Assembly (NCBI RefSeq): GCF_029870955.1
Contig: NZ_PGFQ01000001.1
Location: forward strand, 2,418,001 to 2,482,000
DNA length: 64,000 nt
Direction: 5' to 3'
Origin: Sulfitobacter faviae
GTDB taxonomy: Bacteria; Pseudomonadota; Alphaproteobacteria; Rhodobacterales; Rhodobacteraceae
Part shown: piece after piece, positions 1 to 9,492 of the stretch
Position numbering within the stretch: the first letter of the stretch is position 1
Layout of the letters: each line of letters opens with the position of its first letter
Program-made: the position numbers and the translations under genes
The notes under the pieces: model-generated
Database searches by the model: none
What the model saw: the letters and a program-made list of their open reading frames with translations, nothing else
Told to the model about the DNA's origin: nothing

Positions 1-42
1 GGGTGGCGATTGGGCAGATTGATCGCAAAGGAGCTTGATCTC

Positions 43-986
43 ATGGTCGCACTCTCACGCCGTCTCTTTCTGGGGGGCGCCGCGCTTGCCAGCCTCGGCG
101 GCGGGTCTTGGGTCTTTCGCCGGGCGCAGTTGCAGGACCGGGCGGAGGAACTCTATGCCACGCCGCTGAGCGCGCCTTCGGGGCCGATGCAGGTCTATCA
201 TCTGGGGCATTCGCTGGTGGGCCGCGACATGCCCGCGATGCTGGCGCAGTTGGCGGGGGCGGGGCATAGCTATCACAGCCAGACCGGCTGGGGCAGTTCG
301 CTGCGCGACCATTGGGAGCCGGATGTGCCTGTGAACGGGTTCGAGCGCTCCAACGATCACGCGCAGCACCGGCCCGCCCGGGCGGCCATCGGCTCGGGCG
401 ATTACGGCGCGGTGGTGCTGACCGAGATGGTCGAGATCGCCGATGCCATCCGCTATCACGACAGCCCTGACTACCTTGCCCATTGGGCGCGGCTGGCCCA
501 TGCCGCCCGGCCCGATATCCGCGTTTACCTCTATGAGACATGGCACCATACAGATGACGGCCACGGCTGGCTGAAGCGCATCGACCGGGACTTGAATAAA
601 TACTGGCGGCGGCAGGTGATCTACCCCGCTTTGCTGGAAGCGGAGGTGCCCATTCATCTGATCCCCGCCGGGCAGGTCATGGCGGCCTTTGTCCGGGCGG
701 TCGATGCCGCCGGTGGGGTGGGCGGTATCATCAGCCTGCATGACCTCTTTTCGCGCGATGAGAATGGCCGCCCCGATACGATCCACTTTAACGATCAGGG
801 GCTTACCTCGTGGCACTGACCCATTACGCGACCCTCTATCACCGCGACCCGGCAGGGTTGCCCCACGAACTGCTGCGCGCCGACGGCACCCCGGCGCAGG
901 CCCCAAGCGCGGAGGCCGCGCGGCTGATGCAGCGGGTGGTCTGGGACGTGGTCCGCGCCCATCCCGACAGCGGGGTCGCGGCATGA
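43..986 (+). CDS. SGNH-like hydrolase with GHSL motif, Tat-type signal (one frameshift)
   Basis: Probable exported SGNH/GDSL-like hydrolase. Such enzymes often act as esterases or deacetylases on carbohydrates, but the substrate here is unknown. AAGGAG 9 bases before the ATG at 43 sets the start. Residues 5-20 look like a twin-arginine signal (SRRLFL, then a hydrophobic run). The nucleophile block reads G55-H56-S57-L58 instead of GDSL, and the catalytic Asp/His block is D245-x-x-H248. The frame breaks at the GGGG run 798-801. One added G restores a tail running to the TGA at 984-986, which overlaps the next ATG. It shares GHSL, LTE, ETWH, IPAGQ and IHxND motifs with the next gene, so the two are tandem paralogues in an exopolysaccharide locus. 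Confidence 0.7.
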
Positions 987-1849
987 GCGGTCTGGGCGGG
1001 CTGTTCTCGGTCCTGATGGTGGGCCACAGTCTTTTCGGGGCCGACGGGCCGGATATGCTGCAAGAGGCGCTGCGCGCCGGGGTGGGCCAAGGCGAGGTGC
1101 GCGCGCAGATCATCAACGGCGCGCCCCTGCGCTACAATTGGGATGAATCGGATCGGGCCGAGGGCGTGGATGCCCGTGCGCTGCTGCCCGAAGGGGACGT
1201 CACCCATCTCATCCTGACCGAGGCGATTCCGCTGGCCAATCACACCCGCTGGTCGGACACCGAAGTCTATGCGCAGGCCTTCTTTGGCCTCGCGGCGGCG
1301 GCCAATCCGGAAGTGAAAGTCTATCTGCAAGAGACATGGCATTCGCTGAAAAGCGGCAGCGGGGAGCCGGTGGCCTATGACGATCACGCCCATATCCCGT
1401 GGCGCGAAAGGTTGGAGAGCGATCTGCCCGTGTGGGAGGAGATCGCATCGGCCATGCGCGCGGGGCGCAGTTCCGAGAACGCGACGATTGAGGTGATTCC
1501 AGCCGGGCAAGCGATGGCCCGTCTCTATGATGAAATCGCCGCCGAGAACCTTCCCGGGCTGACCGGGATCGACGCGCTTTTCGCGGATGACATCCATCTG
1601 AACGACCTCGGCCACTACTTCGTCGCCATGGTGCAATATGCCACGCTGACGGGCAAAGACCCGCTGGGGCTGCCGACGGATTTCAATGATCGCTGGGGCA
1701 AGGCTTTCGACACGCCCCAGCCTGATCTTGCCCGCGCCTTGCAGCGGGTGGCCTGGGAGGCGGTGCAGGACTATCAGGGCGGTGCCGTGATGCCGGCGCC
1801 CCCGCGACGCGGCCCGTGGCCAAGGACAACGCCCAGACCGCGCCGATAG
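983..1849 (+). CDS. second GHSL-type SGNH-like protein, probably the N-terminal half of a fusion with the next CDS
   Basis: Starts at an ATG overlapping the upstream TGA (ATGA), so it is translationally coupled. The nucleophile block G14-H15-S16-L17 and the D202-x-x-H205 block align with the upstream paralogue, as do LTE, ETWH and IPAGQ. There is no signal peptide: the hydrolase fold begins almost at residue 1, so this copy is predicted cytoplasmic. After about residue 270 the frame runs into a Pro/Arg-rich tail ending at 1849. Adding one C to the C5 run at 1799-1803 instead continues into the Ala/Pro-rich linker and the downstream glycosidase-like domain, giving one protein of about 863 residues (983-3573). 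The fusion is inferred. Two separate genes remain possible. Confidence 0.6.
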   Translation: MSGLGGLFSVLMVGHSLFGADGPDMLQEALRAGVGQGEVRAQIINGAPLRYNWDESDRAEGVDARALLPEGDVTHLILTEAIPLANHTRWSDTEVYAQAFFGLAAAANPEVKVYLQETWHSLKSGSGEPVAYDDHAHIPWRERLESDLPVWEEIASAMRAGRSSENATIEVIPAGQAMARLYDEIAAENLPGLTGIDALFADDIHLNDLGHYFVAMVQYATLTGKDPLGLPTDFNDRWGKAFDTPQPDLARALQRVAWEAVQDYQGGAVMPAPPRRGPWPRTTPRPRR

Positions 1850-3573
1850 CCCCGACCGGCCCGCCCGCGCCCAGCCCGGCCAGCGATGCGCCCGGGGCGG
1901 CGAAACCTCTCGATCCGCCCGCCTCATTCGAGATTACCGCCCCTGAGGAGGCCGTTGCGGGCACCCGCGATATGGGCATCGGCCTCGCCGCCATTGCGGA
2001 TTGGAGCGTGCAAGCGCCTTTCCTCGACCTGATGAAAACCGCCCGCCCGTGGCTTGGCCATGTGGCCGGGCGTTTTGGCGGGATGGAATATGCGCAGCTG
2101 GTCGAAGGCGGCTATCTCAATGCCGAGGGCTGGCCGGTGAAGATGCCGCGCGAACTTGGCAGCATCGGCACGTTGATCCTCACCGACCTGCCGCCGCAGG
2201 CGGCGACGCTTAAAGGCCGCTATCTGCTCCGCTTCAAAGGGCAGGGCGTGATCGAGGTCACGGGCCGGGCCGAGAATGTGCGCTATGGTAAGAACGAGGT
2301 GCGGTTCGACTATGCGCCGGGGCCGGGCAGTGTCGACATTCGCATTCAGCGCATGCACCGCAACAACCCGCCGCGTGAGATCACCGTGGTTCGCGAAGAC
2401 CGCGTTGCCGATTACGACGCCGGGGCGCGTTTCAACCCTGATTGGACGCGGCATCTGACCGGGATGAAGGTGCTGCGCTTCATGGATTGGATGGCCACCA
2501 ACGACAGCCCCATCGCCACTTGGGAAGACCGTCCGCGCCCCGAGGACGTGACCTATGCCCTGCGCGGCGTCCCGGTGGAGGTGATGGTCGCATTGGTCAA
2601 TGAACTGGGGATCGACCCGTGGTTCAACATGCCGCATCTGGCGGATGATGGCTATGTGACCGCCTTTGCGACCTATGTCGAAGAGGCGTTGGAGGGCGAA
2701 CGCAAAGCCTATGTGGAGTTCTCGAACGAGGTGTGGAACTGGCAATTCGCCCAGACCCAATGGGCCGATGAGATGGCGCAGGCCCGCTGGGATGAGGCCG
2801 AGAAGGGGATGCAGTTCTACGGCCTGCGGGCCGCCGAAGTGGCACGCATCTGGACGGATGTCTTCGGCGGAGAGGCCAAGGCGCGGTTGCGCAATGTGAT
2901 CGCGAGCCAAACCGGGTGGCTGGGGCTTGAGCGCGAAGCCTTGGAAGCGCCGCTTTACGTGGCCGAGCAGGCGGGCAACAGCGCCCCCGCCACGGCCTTC
3001 GATGCCTATGCGATCACCGGGTATTTCGGCGGCGTGCTGGGGTTGGAGGAGAATGCCGAATTGGTCAGCGGCTGGCTGTCGGACAGCCTTGCCAAGGCCC
3101 GCGCCGAGGGGGAGGCGCAGGGGCTCAGCGGCGGCGCTTTGGCCGAGTATATCGCGGCCCACCGCTTTGATGCGGCAACAGCCCATGCGGCGCAGGACCT
3201 GCGCAACGGGGGCACCAGCGGCTTGGAGACTGACACGCTGGCCGATCTCGTCGGCCGCGTTTGGCCCCATCACGCTGCCGTGGCCCGGGCGCATGACCTC
3301 GATCTGGTGATGTACGAAGGCGGCAGCCATGTGGTCGGCCTCGGCGCGCAGGTGAATGACGAAGGGCTGACCGCGTTCTTCCACCATCTGAACTACGCCC
3401 CCGAGATGGGCGCGCTCTATACCGATCTGATGGCGGGCTGGTTGGCCGTGGGCGGGCAGATTTTCACCCATTACTCCGATGTCTATGCGCCGACGAAATG
3501 GGGCTCTTGGGGGGCGCTGCGCTATCTGGCGGATGACAATCCGCGTTGGCACGCTTTGGCCGCATGGAAATGA
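1816..3573 (+). CDS. glycosidase-like (TIM-barrel type) protein, probable C-terminal half of a fusion
   Basis: About 585 residues. An Ala/Pro-rich linker (roughly residues 1-45) is followed by a beta-rich segment and then a region resembling glycoside hydrolase clan A barrels: VEFSNEVWNW near residue 300 looks like the acid/base strand Asn-Glu, and VMYEGGSH near residue 495 could carry the second catalytic Glu. Taken alone it would start at a GTG (1816) with no ribosome site and no signal peptide, which favours fusion to the preceding SGNH-like domain through a C-run frameshift at 1799-1803. It ends at a TGA overlapping the ATG of the next glycosyltransferase. Polysaccharide modification or trimming is inferred from the domains and neighbours. 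I do not recognise a precise family. Confidence 0.55.
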   Translation: MAKDNAQTAPIAPTGPPAPSPASDAPGAAKPLDPPASFEITAPEEAVAGTRDMGIGLAAIADWSVQAPFLDLMKTARPWLGHVAGRFGGMEYAQLVEGGYLNAEGWPVKMPRELGSIGTLILTDLPPQAATLKGRYLLRFKGQGVIEVTGRAENVRYGKNEVRFDYAPGPGSVDIRIQRMHRNNPPREITVVREDRVADYDAGARFNPDWTRHLTGMKVLRFMDWMATNDSPIATWEDRPRPEDVTYALRGVPVEVMVALVNELGIDPWFNMPHLADDGYVTAFATYVEEALEGERKAYVEFSNEVWNWQFAQTQWADEMAQARWDEAEKGMQFYGLRAAEVARIWTDVFGGEAKARLRNVIASQTGWLGLEREALEAPLYVAEQAGNSAPATAFDAYAITGYFGGVLGLEENAELVSGWLSDSLAKARAEGEAQGLSGGALAEYIAAHRFDAATAHAAQDLRNGGTSGLETDTLADLVGRVWPHHAAVARAHDLDLVMYEGGSHVVGLGAQVNDEGLTAFFHHLNYAPEMGALYTDLMAGWLAVGGQIFTHYSDVYAPTKWGSWGALRYLADDNPRWHALAAWK

Positions 3574-4418
3574 ACAACGGCGCGTTCCAAGGGGTGAGTG
3601 TGTTGATCCCCGCCCATGATGAGGCCGACTGGCTGCCCGCCTGCCTTGACGCGCTCTGCGCCTCCGCGCCGCTGGCGGGGCCGGTTGAGGTGATCGTCGT
3701 GGCCAATGGCTGCTCGGACAACACCGCCGAACGCGCCCGCGCGGCGATCCCGTCGTTCGAGGCGCGGGGCTGGGTGTTGCGGGTGCTGGAACTGGCGCAA
3801 GGTGGCAAGCTTGGCGCGTGGAACGCGGGCGAGGCGGCGGCGCGGGGGGCGGTGCTGGTCTATCTCGACGCCGATGTGCTGGTGTCACCGCCCCTGCTGA
3901 GCCAGTTGCAAGAGGCGCTGGCGGGGGACGCACCGCGCTATGGCAGCGGGGTGCCGCGGGTGACGACCTCGGGCGATTGGGTGACGCGCCATTACACACG
4001 GTTCTGGCGGACGACCGGTTTCATGACCCATGGCGTGCCGGGCTTTGGCGTCTTTGCGATGAACCGCGCCGGGCGGGCGCGGTGGGGGGCGTGGCCCGAT
4101 ATCATCTCGGATGATACTTTCGCGCGGCTGAACTTTCGCCCCGAGGAGCGTATCGCCGTGCCGGCCCGCTATGACTGGCCGATGATCGAAGGTTTCGCGC
4201 CGTTGGTGCGGGTGCGCCGGCGGCAAGATGCAGGCGTCGTCGAGGTGGCGCGGCTGTTCCCCGAATTGATGCACAATGACGATCCCCATGACCGACTGCG
4301 CCCCTTTTGGCGGCGGGCGCTGGCCGACCCCTTGGGCGCGCTGGTCTTTGTGGCCGTGCGGCTCACGATCCATGCGCCGGTTCTGCGCAGTACGAACCGT
4401 TGGGTGCGGGGGCGCTAG
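3570..4418 (+). CDS. glycosyltransferase family 2
   Basis: About 282 residues with a GT-A fold at the N-terminus: VLIPAHDEADW near residue 10, VVANGCSDN for nucleotide-sugar binding near residue 40, and the metal-binding DAD in YLDADVLVSP near residue 97. It probably adds a sugar to the exopolysaccharide repeat unit at the inner membrane. The ATG at 3570 overlaps the upstream TGA (ATGA); an in-frame ATG at 3564 is an alternative. There is no obvious membrane anchor. It converges with the GT4 gene: its TAG (4416-4418) overlaps the opposite stop codon at 4415-4417. Confidence 0.75.
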   Translation: MNNGAFQGVSVLIPAHDEADWLPACLDALCASAPLAGPVEVIVVANGCSDNTAERARAAIPSFEARGWVLRVLELAQGGKLGAWNAGEAAARGAVLVYLDADVLVSPPLLSQLQEALAGDAPRYGSGVPRVTTSGDWVTRHYTRFWRTTGFMTHGVPGFGVFAMNRAGRARWGAWPDIISDDTFARLNFRPEERIAVPARYDWPMIEGFAPLVRVRRRQDAGVVEVARLFPELMHNDDPHDRLRPFWRRALADPLGALVFVAVRLTIHAPVLRSTNRWVRGR

Positions 4419-5619
4419 CGGGTGGCCTCTTGCATGTGCTGGGCGAGTTTCGCCGCCTCGCGGGCGACATCGTGGCGTGCGAAGACCCGCCTGCGGGCTT
4501 TTGTGCCCATTTCCTCTAACGCGGGGAGGGGGCGTCGTGCAGGGCGGCCATCGCCTCGGCCAAGGCCGCCACATCGCCTGCGGGCACCAGCCATCCGGTC
4601 TCGCCCGGCTGCACCAATTCCGGCGTGCCTGCGATATAGGTGGCGATCACCGGGCGGGCGGCGGCCATCGCCTCCATCACCACCATGGGCAGGCCTTCGG
4701 CGAAACTGGGCATCACAAGTGCATGGGCGGCGCCGAGTTCTGCTGTCACGCGGGCTTCATCGACCCAGCCGGTGAGGGTGATGCGCCCTTGCAGGCCTAG
4801 GCGGGCGACGTCGGCCTCGATCACGCCGCGCAGGGGGCCGTCGCCGATCAGGGTCAGATGCAGATCGGGGTGGCTCTCGCGCAGCCGGGCCATGGCGTCG
4901 ATCAGGGCAAGCTGGCCTTTCTGCTCTACAAACCGTCCGATGGAGACGAGGCGGCGCGGGCCATCGGGCAGGGGGGCGGGGGCCGGGAATTTGGCGGGCT
5001 CGATGCCGCAATGCACGACCTTGATGCGCGGCCAATCCGCCGGGTCGGCCCAACGGCACAGCTGGCTGCGCCCGAACTGGCTGATCGCCACGGCAAAGGC
5101 CGCGTGGTGGATTTTCGCGCCGAGCGAGAGGGCACGCGGGCTGTCAAATTCCTCGGGCCCGTGGGTGGTGAAACTATAACGCGGCCCGCCCAGCCTGTGG
5201 CAAAGCATCGCGACCATCGCGGCGTTGGTGCCGAAATGGGCGTGCAGATGTTGGGTGTCACTGCCCTCCAGCCGGGTGCGCAGATAACAGGCCTCGGCCA
5301 GATAGATCAGATGGCGGGCCAGCCCCGTCTCGGCCCGGCGGGCGGCCTGCCAGACGTCGCGCAGCGCTTGGCCGAACCGCCGCGGCGCGCGCAGCATCAG
5401 GCGCAGACTGGCACGGGCGAGGGCGCTGCCACCGGCGGCCAGCACATAATGGGTCGCTGCCGCCTCGGCCTTGTCCTGCGGATCGACCAAGGGCACATCG
5501 GGGCCGCGCATGGCGAAACGGTCCACCTCATGGCCCGCCGCCTCTAGCGCCGCGATCTCGCGCCGGATGAAGGAATGCGAGGGCTGCGGATAGGTGTTGA
5601 GGATATAGGCGATCTTCAC
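4415..5619 (-). CDS. glycosyltransferase family 4 (one frameshift near the C-terminus)
   Basis: GT-B fold transferase. The N-terminal domain begins MKIAYILNTYPQPSHSF, as in WcaL/ExoL-type exopolysaccharide enzymes. The C-terminal domain has the E-x7-E signature in FAEGLPMVVMEAMAAARP and the sugar-nucleotide site GTPELVQPGETGWLV. As written the frame stops at 4516. Adding one base to the G5 run 4528-4532 (C5 on the coding strand) extends it through LEEMGTKARRRVFARHD to a stop at 4415, a typical GT4 helical tail. Likely transfers a hexose to the lipid-linked repeat unit. It is divergent from the flippase gene. Confidence 0.78.
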
Positions 5620-5778
5620 GGGCGGTGCGGCCTTAGCTTGGGGCTGATAAACCTTGTTACCCGCCCGCTTGCCACTGGCACAAGGGCGGGCGAGGCTTTA
5701 GGCTCTCGCAGAGAACTGGCAGAGGCGCAGCAACGGGTGTTTTCCAAGCTTTCCCAAGCGGTAACGGGCAATCGCCTG

Positions 5779-7089
5779 ATGGCACGGGCACTGCGCTCGA
5801 CCTCTTGGATCATTTTGGGTTATGGCGGGTCGCAGGCGATCCGGCTGGCGTCGAACCTGATCCTGACGCGGCTGCTCTTTCCCGAAGCCTTTGGCCTGAT
5901 GGCGCTGATACAGGTGGTGATCGTCGGGCTGACGCTGTTCTCGGACGTGGGCATCGCCCCCTCCATCGCGCAGAGCAAGCGTGGCGATGATCCGGACTTC
6001 CTGAACACCGCTTGGACAATCCAAGCGATCCGGGGGGCGTGTCTGTGGCTGGCCGCCTCTGCATTGGCATGGCCGGTGGCGGCGTTTTACGACGAGCCGC
6101 TCCTGCTGACCTACCTGCCCATCGCGGCGTTGAGCCTTGTGGTGGCCGGTTTCAATCCGACACGGATCGAAACGGCGCATCGGCATCTGCAAATGGGGCG
6201 GCTGACGCTGCTGGACCTGACATCGCAGGTGATTGGCATCGCGGTGATGATCTTGGGCGCGGCGCTCTATCAATCGGTGGCGGCGTTGGTGATCGGCGGC
6301 GTGGTGGGGGCCGTGGCGAAACTGGCGTTGACCCATGCCTTTCTGCCGGGGCCGAGCAACCGCTTTCGCTGGGAGCGTCCGGCGGTGCGCGAATTGGTGC
6401 ATTTCGGCAAATGGATCTTCCTGTCGACCATGTTCTGGTTCTTTGCCAGTCAGGGGGACAAGGCGATCTTGGGCAAGTTCCTCTCGCTCGAAGGGTTGGG
6501 CATCTACAACATCGGTTATTTTCTGGCGAGCTTTCCGCTGCTGCTGGGGCAGAATGTCACCGGGCGGGCGATGATCCCGATCTACCGAGAGGCGGGGGGC
6601 GGCGATCATCCCAAGCTCAAGCGGATGCGCTATGGGCTGAGCGGCGGGCTGCTGGCGCTCTTGGTGGTCATGGCACTGGCGGGGCCGTGGTTGGTCTCGG
6701 TCCTCTATGACCCGCGCTATCTGCAAAGCGGCGCGATCTTGGTGATGCTGGCGCTGGCGCTGATGCCGCAGGTGATCGGGATGACCTATGATCAAGCGGC
6801 TTTGGCCGCGGGGGATTCGCGGCGGTTCTTCATCTCTTCGGCCTCAAGGGCCAGCCTGCAAGTGGGGCTGCTGCTGGCGGGGGTGATCGCTGCCGGTTTG
6901 CCGGGGGCGCTGATCGGGTTGGGGGCCGCGATGGTGCTGTCGCATCTGGTGCTGATCTGGCTCGCAAGGGCGCATGGCGTCTGGGACGCGCGGCATGATC
7001 TGACCTTCGCCCTCTTGGGGCTGGCGCTCGGCGCGCTGGCGCTTTGGCTACATTGGGACCGGGTTCTGGGGTTGAGCGCCACGGTCTAG
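5779..7089 (+). CDS. polysaccharide flippase (Wzx/MOP superfamily)
   Basis: About 436 residues with 12 or more hydrophobic segments and the N-terminal pattern of oligosaccharide flippases (LRSTSWIILGYGGSQAIRLA, then LTRLLFPEAFGLMAL). It would flip the undecaprenyl-linked repeat unit across the inner membrane for polymerisation. The start is uncertain: ATG 5779 begins just before the first membrane segment, and an upstream GTG at 5737 is possible. No strong ribosome site is visible. Its stop lies 5 bases from the stop of the convergent chain-length gene. Confidence 0.75.
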   Translation: MARALRSTSWIILGYGGSQAIRLASNLILTRLLFPEAFGLMALIQVVIVGLTLFSDVGIAPSIAQSKRGDDPDFLNTAWTIQAIRGACLWLAASALAWPVAAFYDEPLLLTYLPIAALSLVVAGFNPTRIETAHRHLQMGRLTLLDLTSQVIGIAVMILGAALYQSVAALVIGGVVGAVAKLALTHAFLPGPSNRFRWERPAVRELVHFGKWIFLSTMFWFFASQGDKAILGKFLSLEGLGIYNIGYFLASFPLLLGQNVTGRAMIPIYREAGGGDHPKLKRMRYGLSGGLLALLVVMALAGPWLVSVLYDPRYLQSGAILVMLALALMPQVIGMTYDQAALAAGDSRRFFISSASRASLQVGLLLAGVIAAGLPGALIGLGAAMVLSHLVLIWLARAHGVWDARHDLTFALLGLALGALALWLHWDRVLGLSATV

Positions 7090-7094
7090 GCGGT

Positions 7095-8396
7095 TCAGCC
7101 CTTTTGCTTGCGGGCCATTCGCGCGGCGCGGCCCTCTTTCCCGGCCTTCAGGCGCTCCTGCCAAACCTTCCCCAAGGTCCGGCGCTTTTCGCGCGGGCTA
7201 AGGTCGGGGATCGAGACGACAGGGATCAACCCCGTCTCGCGCGTCATCTGGCGGGCTGAGCGGATCACCGGGCGGCGCAGTTCCAGCAGAAAGGCCACGA
7301 TCAGCGCCAGCGCCAAGCTGGCCATCCCGCCCACCGCCGCGCGTTTCTTGCGGCTGAGCGATACGGGGTAATCGGGCAGTTCGGCCTGCTCCAAGGTGAT
7401 CAGCTTCTCGCCCCGCTGGTCGGATTCGAGAGAGAACCCCACCTCCGCCTCGTTCCGGCGGGCGGTGATCACCTCCAACTGGTCTTGCAACTGGGTCAGG
7501 CGGCGTTCGAACCGGGCCAGCTCCCGCTCAACCTCGGGCGAGGTTTGCAGGCTGGCGGTCAGGGTTTCGCGCTGTTCTTGCAGAAGGTCGCGCTGCGTGG
7601 TCAGGCTTTCGAGCGTGGCATCCAACTCGGCCTGTTCGCGGGCGATGGTGGCGGCGCGGGCATCGGGGTTGACCCGATCGCGCGCCAGCCGCGTGGCGAT
7701 GATTTCACGGTCAAGTTCAAGAATGGCGTCATTGAGGCTGCTGATCTCGCCGCGGCGAAACTCAAGACTGCCTTCGAGCGACAGGTCGTTTTCGGCCCGG
7801 TAATCGGCCAGTTCGGCCTCAAGTTCCGAGATGTCGCGGATCAAGTTCTGCTCTTGGCGCTGGAAAAACTCCAAGGTTTCTTGGGTCTGGCTCTGGCGTC
7901 GGGCGGCGGACATCTGGCGCGTGCGGTCGGCGAATTCGCGGGCCACGGCCTGCGCATCGGCGGGGTTGTCCATCTCGGCGGTGAAGGTCATGACCGAGAT
8001 GGTGCCGTCATCCGCATAGCCTTCGCGCGGGGCGGCGACGCCGGTGATGGTGACCGAACGGCGCAGCAGATCGACTTTCTCGGACATGCGCAGCGCGGTC
8101 AGATCGTCATAAAGATCAAAGCGTTGAATGATATCGACCAAGGTGCCGCGCGCCATCAACTGCTGTTCGATCAATTGCAAACGCCGCGCCGAAGACCCTT
8201 CGACCGTAGAGGGGGCCAGATCATTGGCGATCTTTGGCTGCTCGATCTGGATGACTTCGGAGGATTGGTAGACATGCGGGGTCGCAAGCGCCCAGTAGAC
8301 CGAGGCGATACAGCCCAGAAGCGTGATCAAAATGATCACGCCCGCGCGGCGGCGGATCATGTCGATGAAGTCATCGAATGTATAGATCGGTCCCAT
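7095..8396 (-). CDS. Wzz-family polysaccharide chain-length determinant / co-polymerase
   Basis: 433 residues. A short cytoplasmic N-terminus precedes a membrane helix (about 18-38, VIILITLLGCIASVYWALA), then a periplasmic domain with long coiled-coil stretches (about 165-330), and a second membrane helix (about 355-380, MASLALALIVAFLLELRR), ending in a basic cytoplasmic tail. This is the membrane half of an ExoP/Wzc system, with the ATPase in a separate gene directly upstream (8510-9421). It sets polymer length and couples to export. The ATG at 8396 follows a GGAAAGAGGC-like ribosome site. Confidence 0.78.
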   Translation of the reverse strand: MGPIYTFDDFIDMIRRRAGVIILITLLGCIASVYWALATPHVYQSSEVIQIEQPKIANDLAPSTVEGSSARRLQLIEQQLMARGTLVDIIQRFDLYDDLTALRMSEKVDLLRRSVTITGVAAPREGYADDGTISVMTFTAEMDNPADAQAVAREFADRTRQMSAARRQSQTQETLEFFQRQEQNLIRDISELEAELADYRAENDLSLEGSLEFRRGEISSLNDAILELDREIIATRLARDRVNPDARAATIAREQAELDATLESLTTQRDLLQEQRETLTASLQTSPEVERELARFERRLTQLQDQLEVITARRNEAEVGFSLESDQRGEKLITLEQAELPDYPVSLSRKKRAAVGGMASLALALIVAFLLELRRPVIRSARQMTRETGLIPVVSIPDLSPREKRRTLGKVWQERLKAGKEGRAARMARKQKG

Positions 8397-8509
8397 GTGC
8401 CTCTTTCCAACCTGCCCAAAGCCCCGACCGTTGCCCGGCGGAGTTTCCCTGCCTAGATCAGATGACTTGGGCGATAATAGGGCGCAAGCAAGGAGGGCGA
8501 CAGGGGGTG

Positions 8510-9421
8510 TCAGGCATATTTCGGCAGGCTAGAAGCCCGCGCCCGGTTCAGCACGATGCCCAAGAGCGGCACCTGACCTTCGAGCATCCGTTCGCACTCG
8601 CGCAGGTGACGCGCCATGGTCTGGCTGCCGTCGGAAATCAGCAAGACCCCGTCCAATTGCGGCAAAAAGGCCGAGAGATCGTCATGCTCCAGCATCGGCG
8701 GCATGTCGTAGAGGACGATTTCAGGCTGGAGGGAGGCCCGCAGGCGCAGCAGGGTTTCCGCCGTGGCACTGTCTTGCAGGATTTCGGCGGCGTTCACCTC
8801 GGCCCGGTCGTTCAGGCCGAGGGCGAGCGTATCGCTTACCCGCAGCATCCCCTTGCCGAGGTCGGCGCGGCCACTGAGCAGAGCGCTCATCGCGCCGGGG
8901 GCCCGCATGTCAAAGGCGTGGGCCAGACCGGGGCTGCGCATGTTCATGTCCATCAACACGGTGCGCGATCCCGGCACCCGCGACAGGCTCAACGCCAGAT
9001 TGGTCGCGGAAAAGCTGTTGCCGCAGCCCGAGGTGGGGGCGGTGACGGCGATATTGACCCAGCGATGCTCTAACGTGGTTTGACGCAGGCGCGTGCGCAG
9101 CAGGTCAAAGGCCCGCGCCGCGGCGCTGTTGCGGTGATCATCGACCAACGGCATGTCGCCGCCGGGGCCGGGGGTGGCGATGGGCAGGTCTTGCCAGCGC
9201 GGCGCACGGTCGTCACCGAAGTAGCGGGAAACGGCAGGGGCGGCGGGCAGGCTGTCTTCAAAGGTCAGGTCGCCTTCGGAGAAATCGCCGTCGAACTCAT
9301 CCTCATGGTCGATCACGGTGCGGCGCGGGCGGATGCTGTGCCGCATCCCCGGGCCGCCGAACTGCGCTGTCACATCGCTGTTGTCCGCGCCGAGGGCATC
9401 GGATGCGTAGAGGTCTCTCAT
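8510..9421 (-). CDS. BY-kinase-like CpsD/CapB-family ATPase with altered Walker A
   Basis: Resembles the cytoplasmic ATPase partner of Wzz proteins in exopolysaccharide export. Numbering from the upstream ATG at 9448, the P-loop is SGCGNSFSATNLA (140-152), so the usual lysine of GxGK[ST] is Asn144. Walker A' is VLMDMNMRSPG (D167) and Walker B is IVLYDMPP (D248). There is no C-terminal tyrosine cluster (only Y311). Nucleotide binding may therefore be weak and autokinase activity doubtful. The first 90 residues are acidic and unconserved-looking. I prefer the start at 9421, which has AGGGAAG 5 bases upstream, over 9448. It probably forms an operon with the Wzz gene and the sugar transferase. 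Confidence 0.72.
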   Translation of the reverse strand: MRDLYASDALGADNSDVTAQFGGPGMRHSIRPRRTVIDHEDEFDGDFSEGDLTFEDSLPAAPAVSRYFGDDRAPRWQDLPIATPGPGGDMPLVDDHRNSAAARAFDLLRTRLRQTTLEHRWVNIAVTAPTSGCGNSFSATNLALSLSRVPGSRTVLMDMNMRSPGLAHAFDMRAPGAMSALLSGRADLGKGMLRVSDTLALGLNDRAEVNAAEILQDSATAETLLRLRASLQPEIVLYDMPPMLEHDDLSAFLPQLDGVLLISDGSQTMARHLRECERMLEGQVPLLGIVLNRARASSLPKYA

Positions 9422-9492
9422 CGTCTTCCCTTTCGATTTCTTGAACATGAGGCGCTGGATTTCTCATTATTGCCGGGCGCGGCGAGCATCGC

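Noticed and set aside
1924..3999. 691-codon open frame on the reverse strand
   Set aside because: A GC-rich shadow of the glycosidase-like gene and the GT2. No ribosome site, Pro/Arg/His-rich, no family resemblance. Many similar long antisense frames occur across the window.
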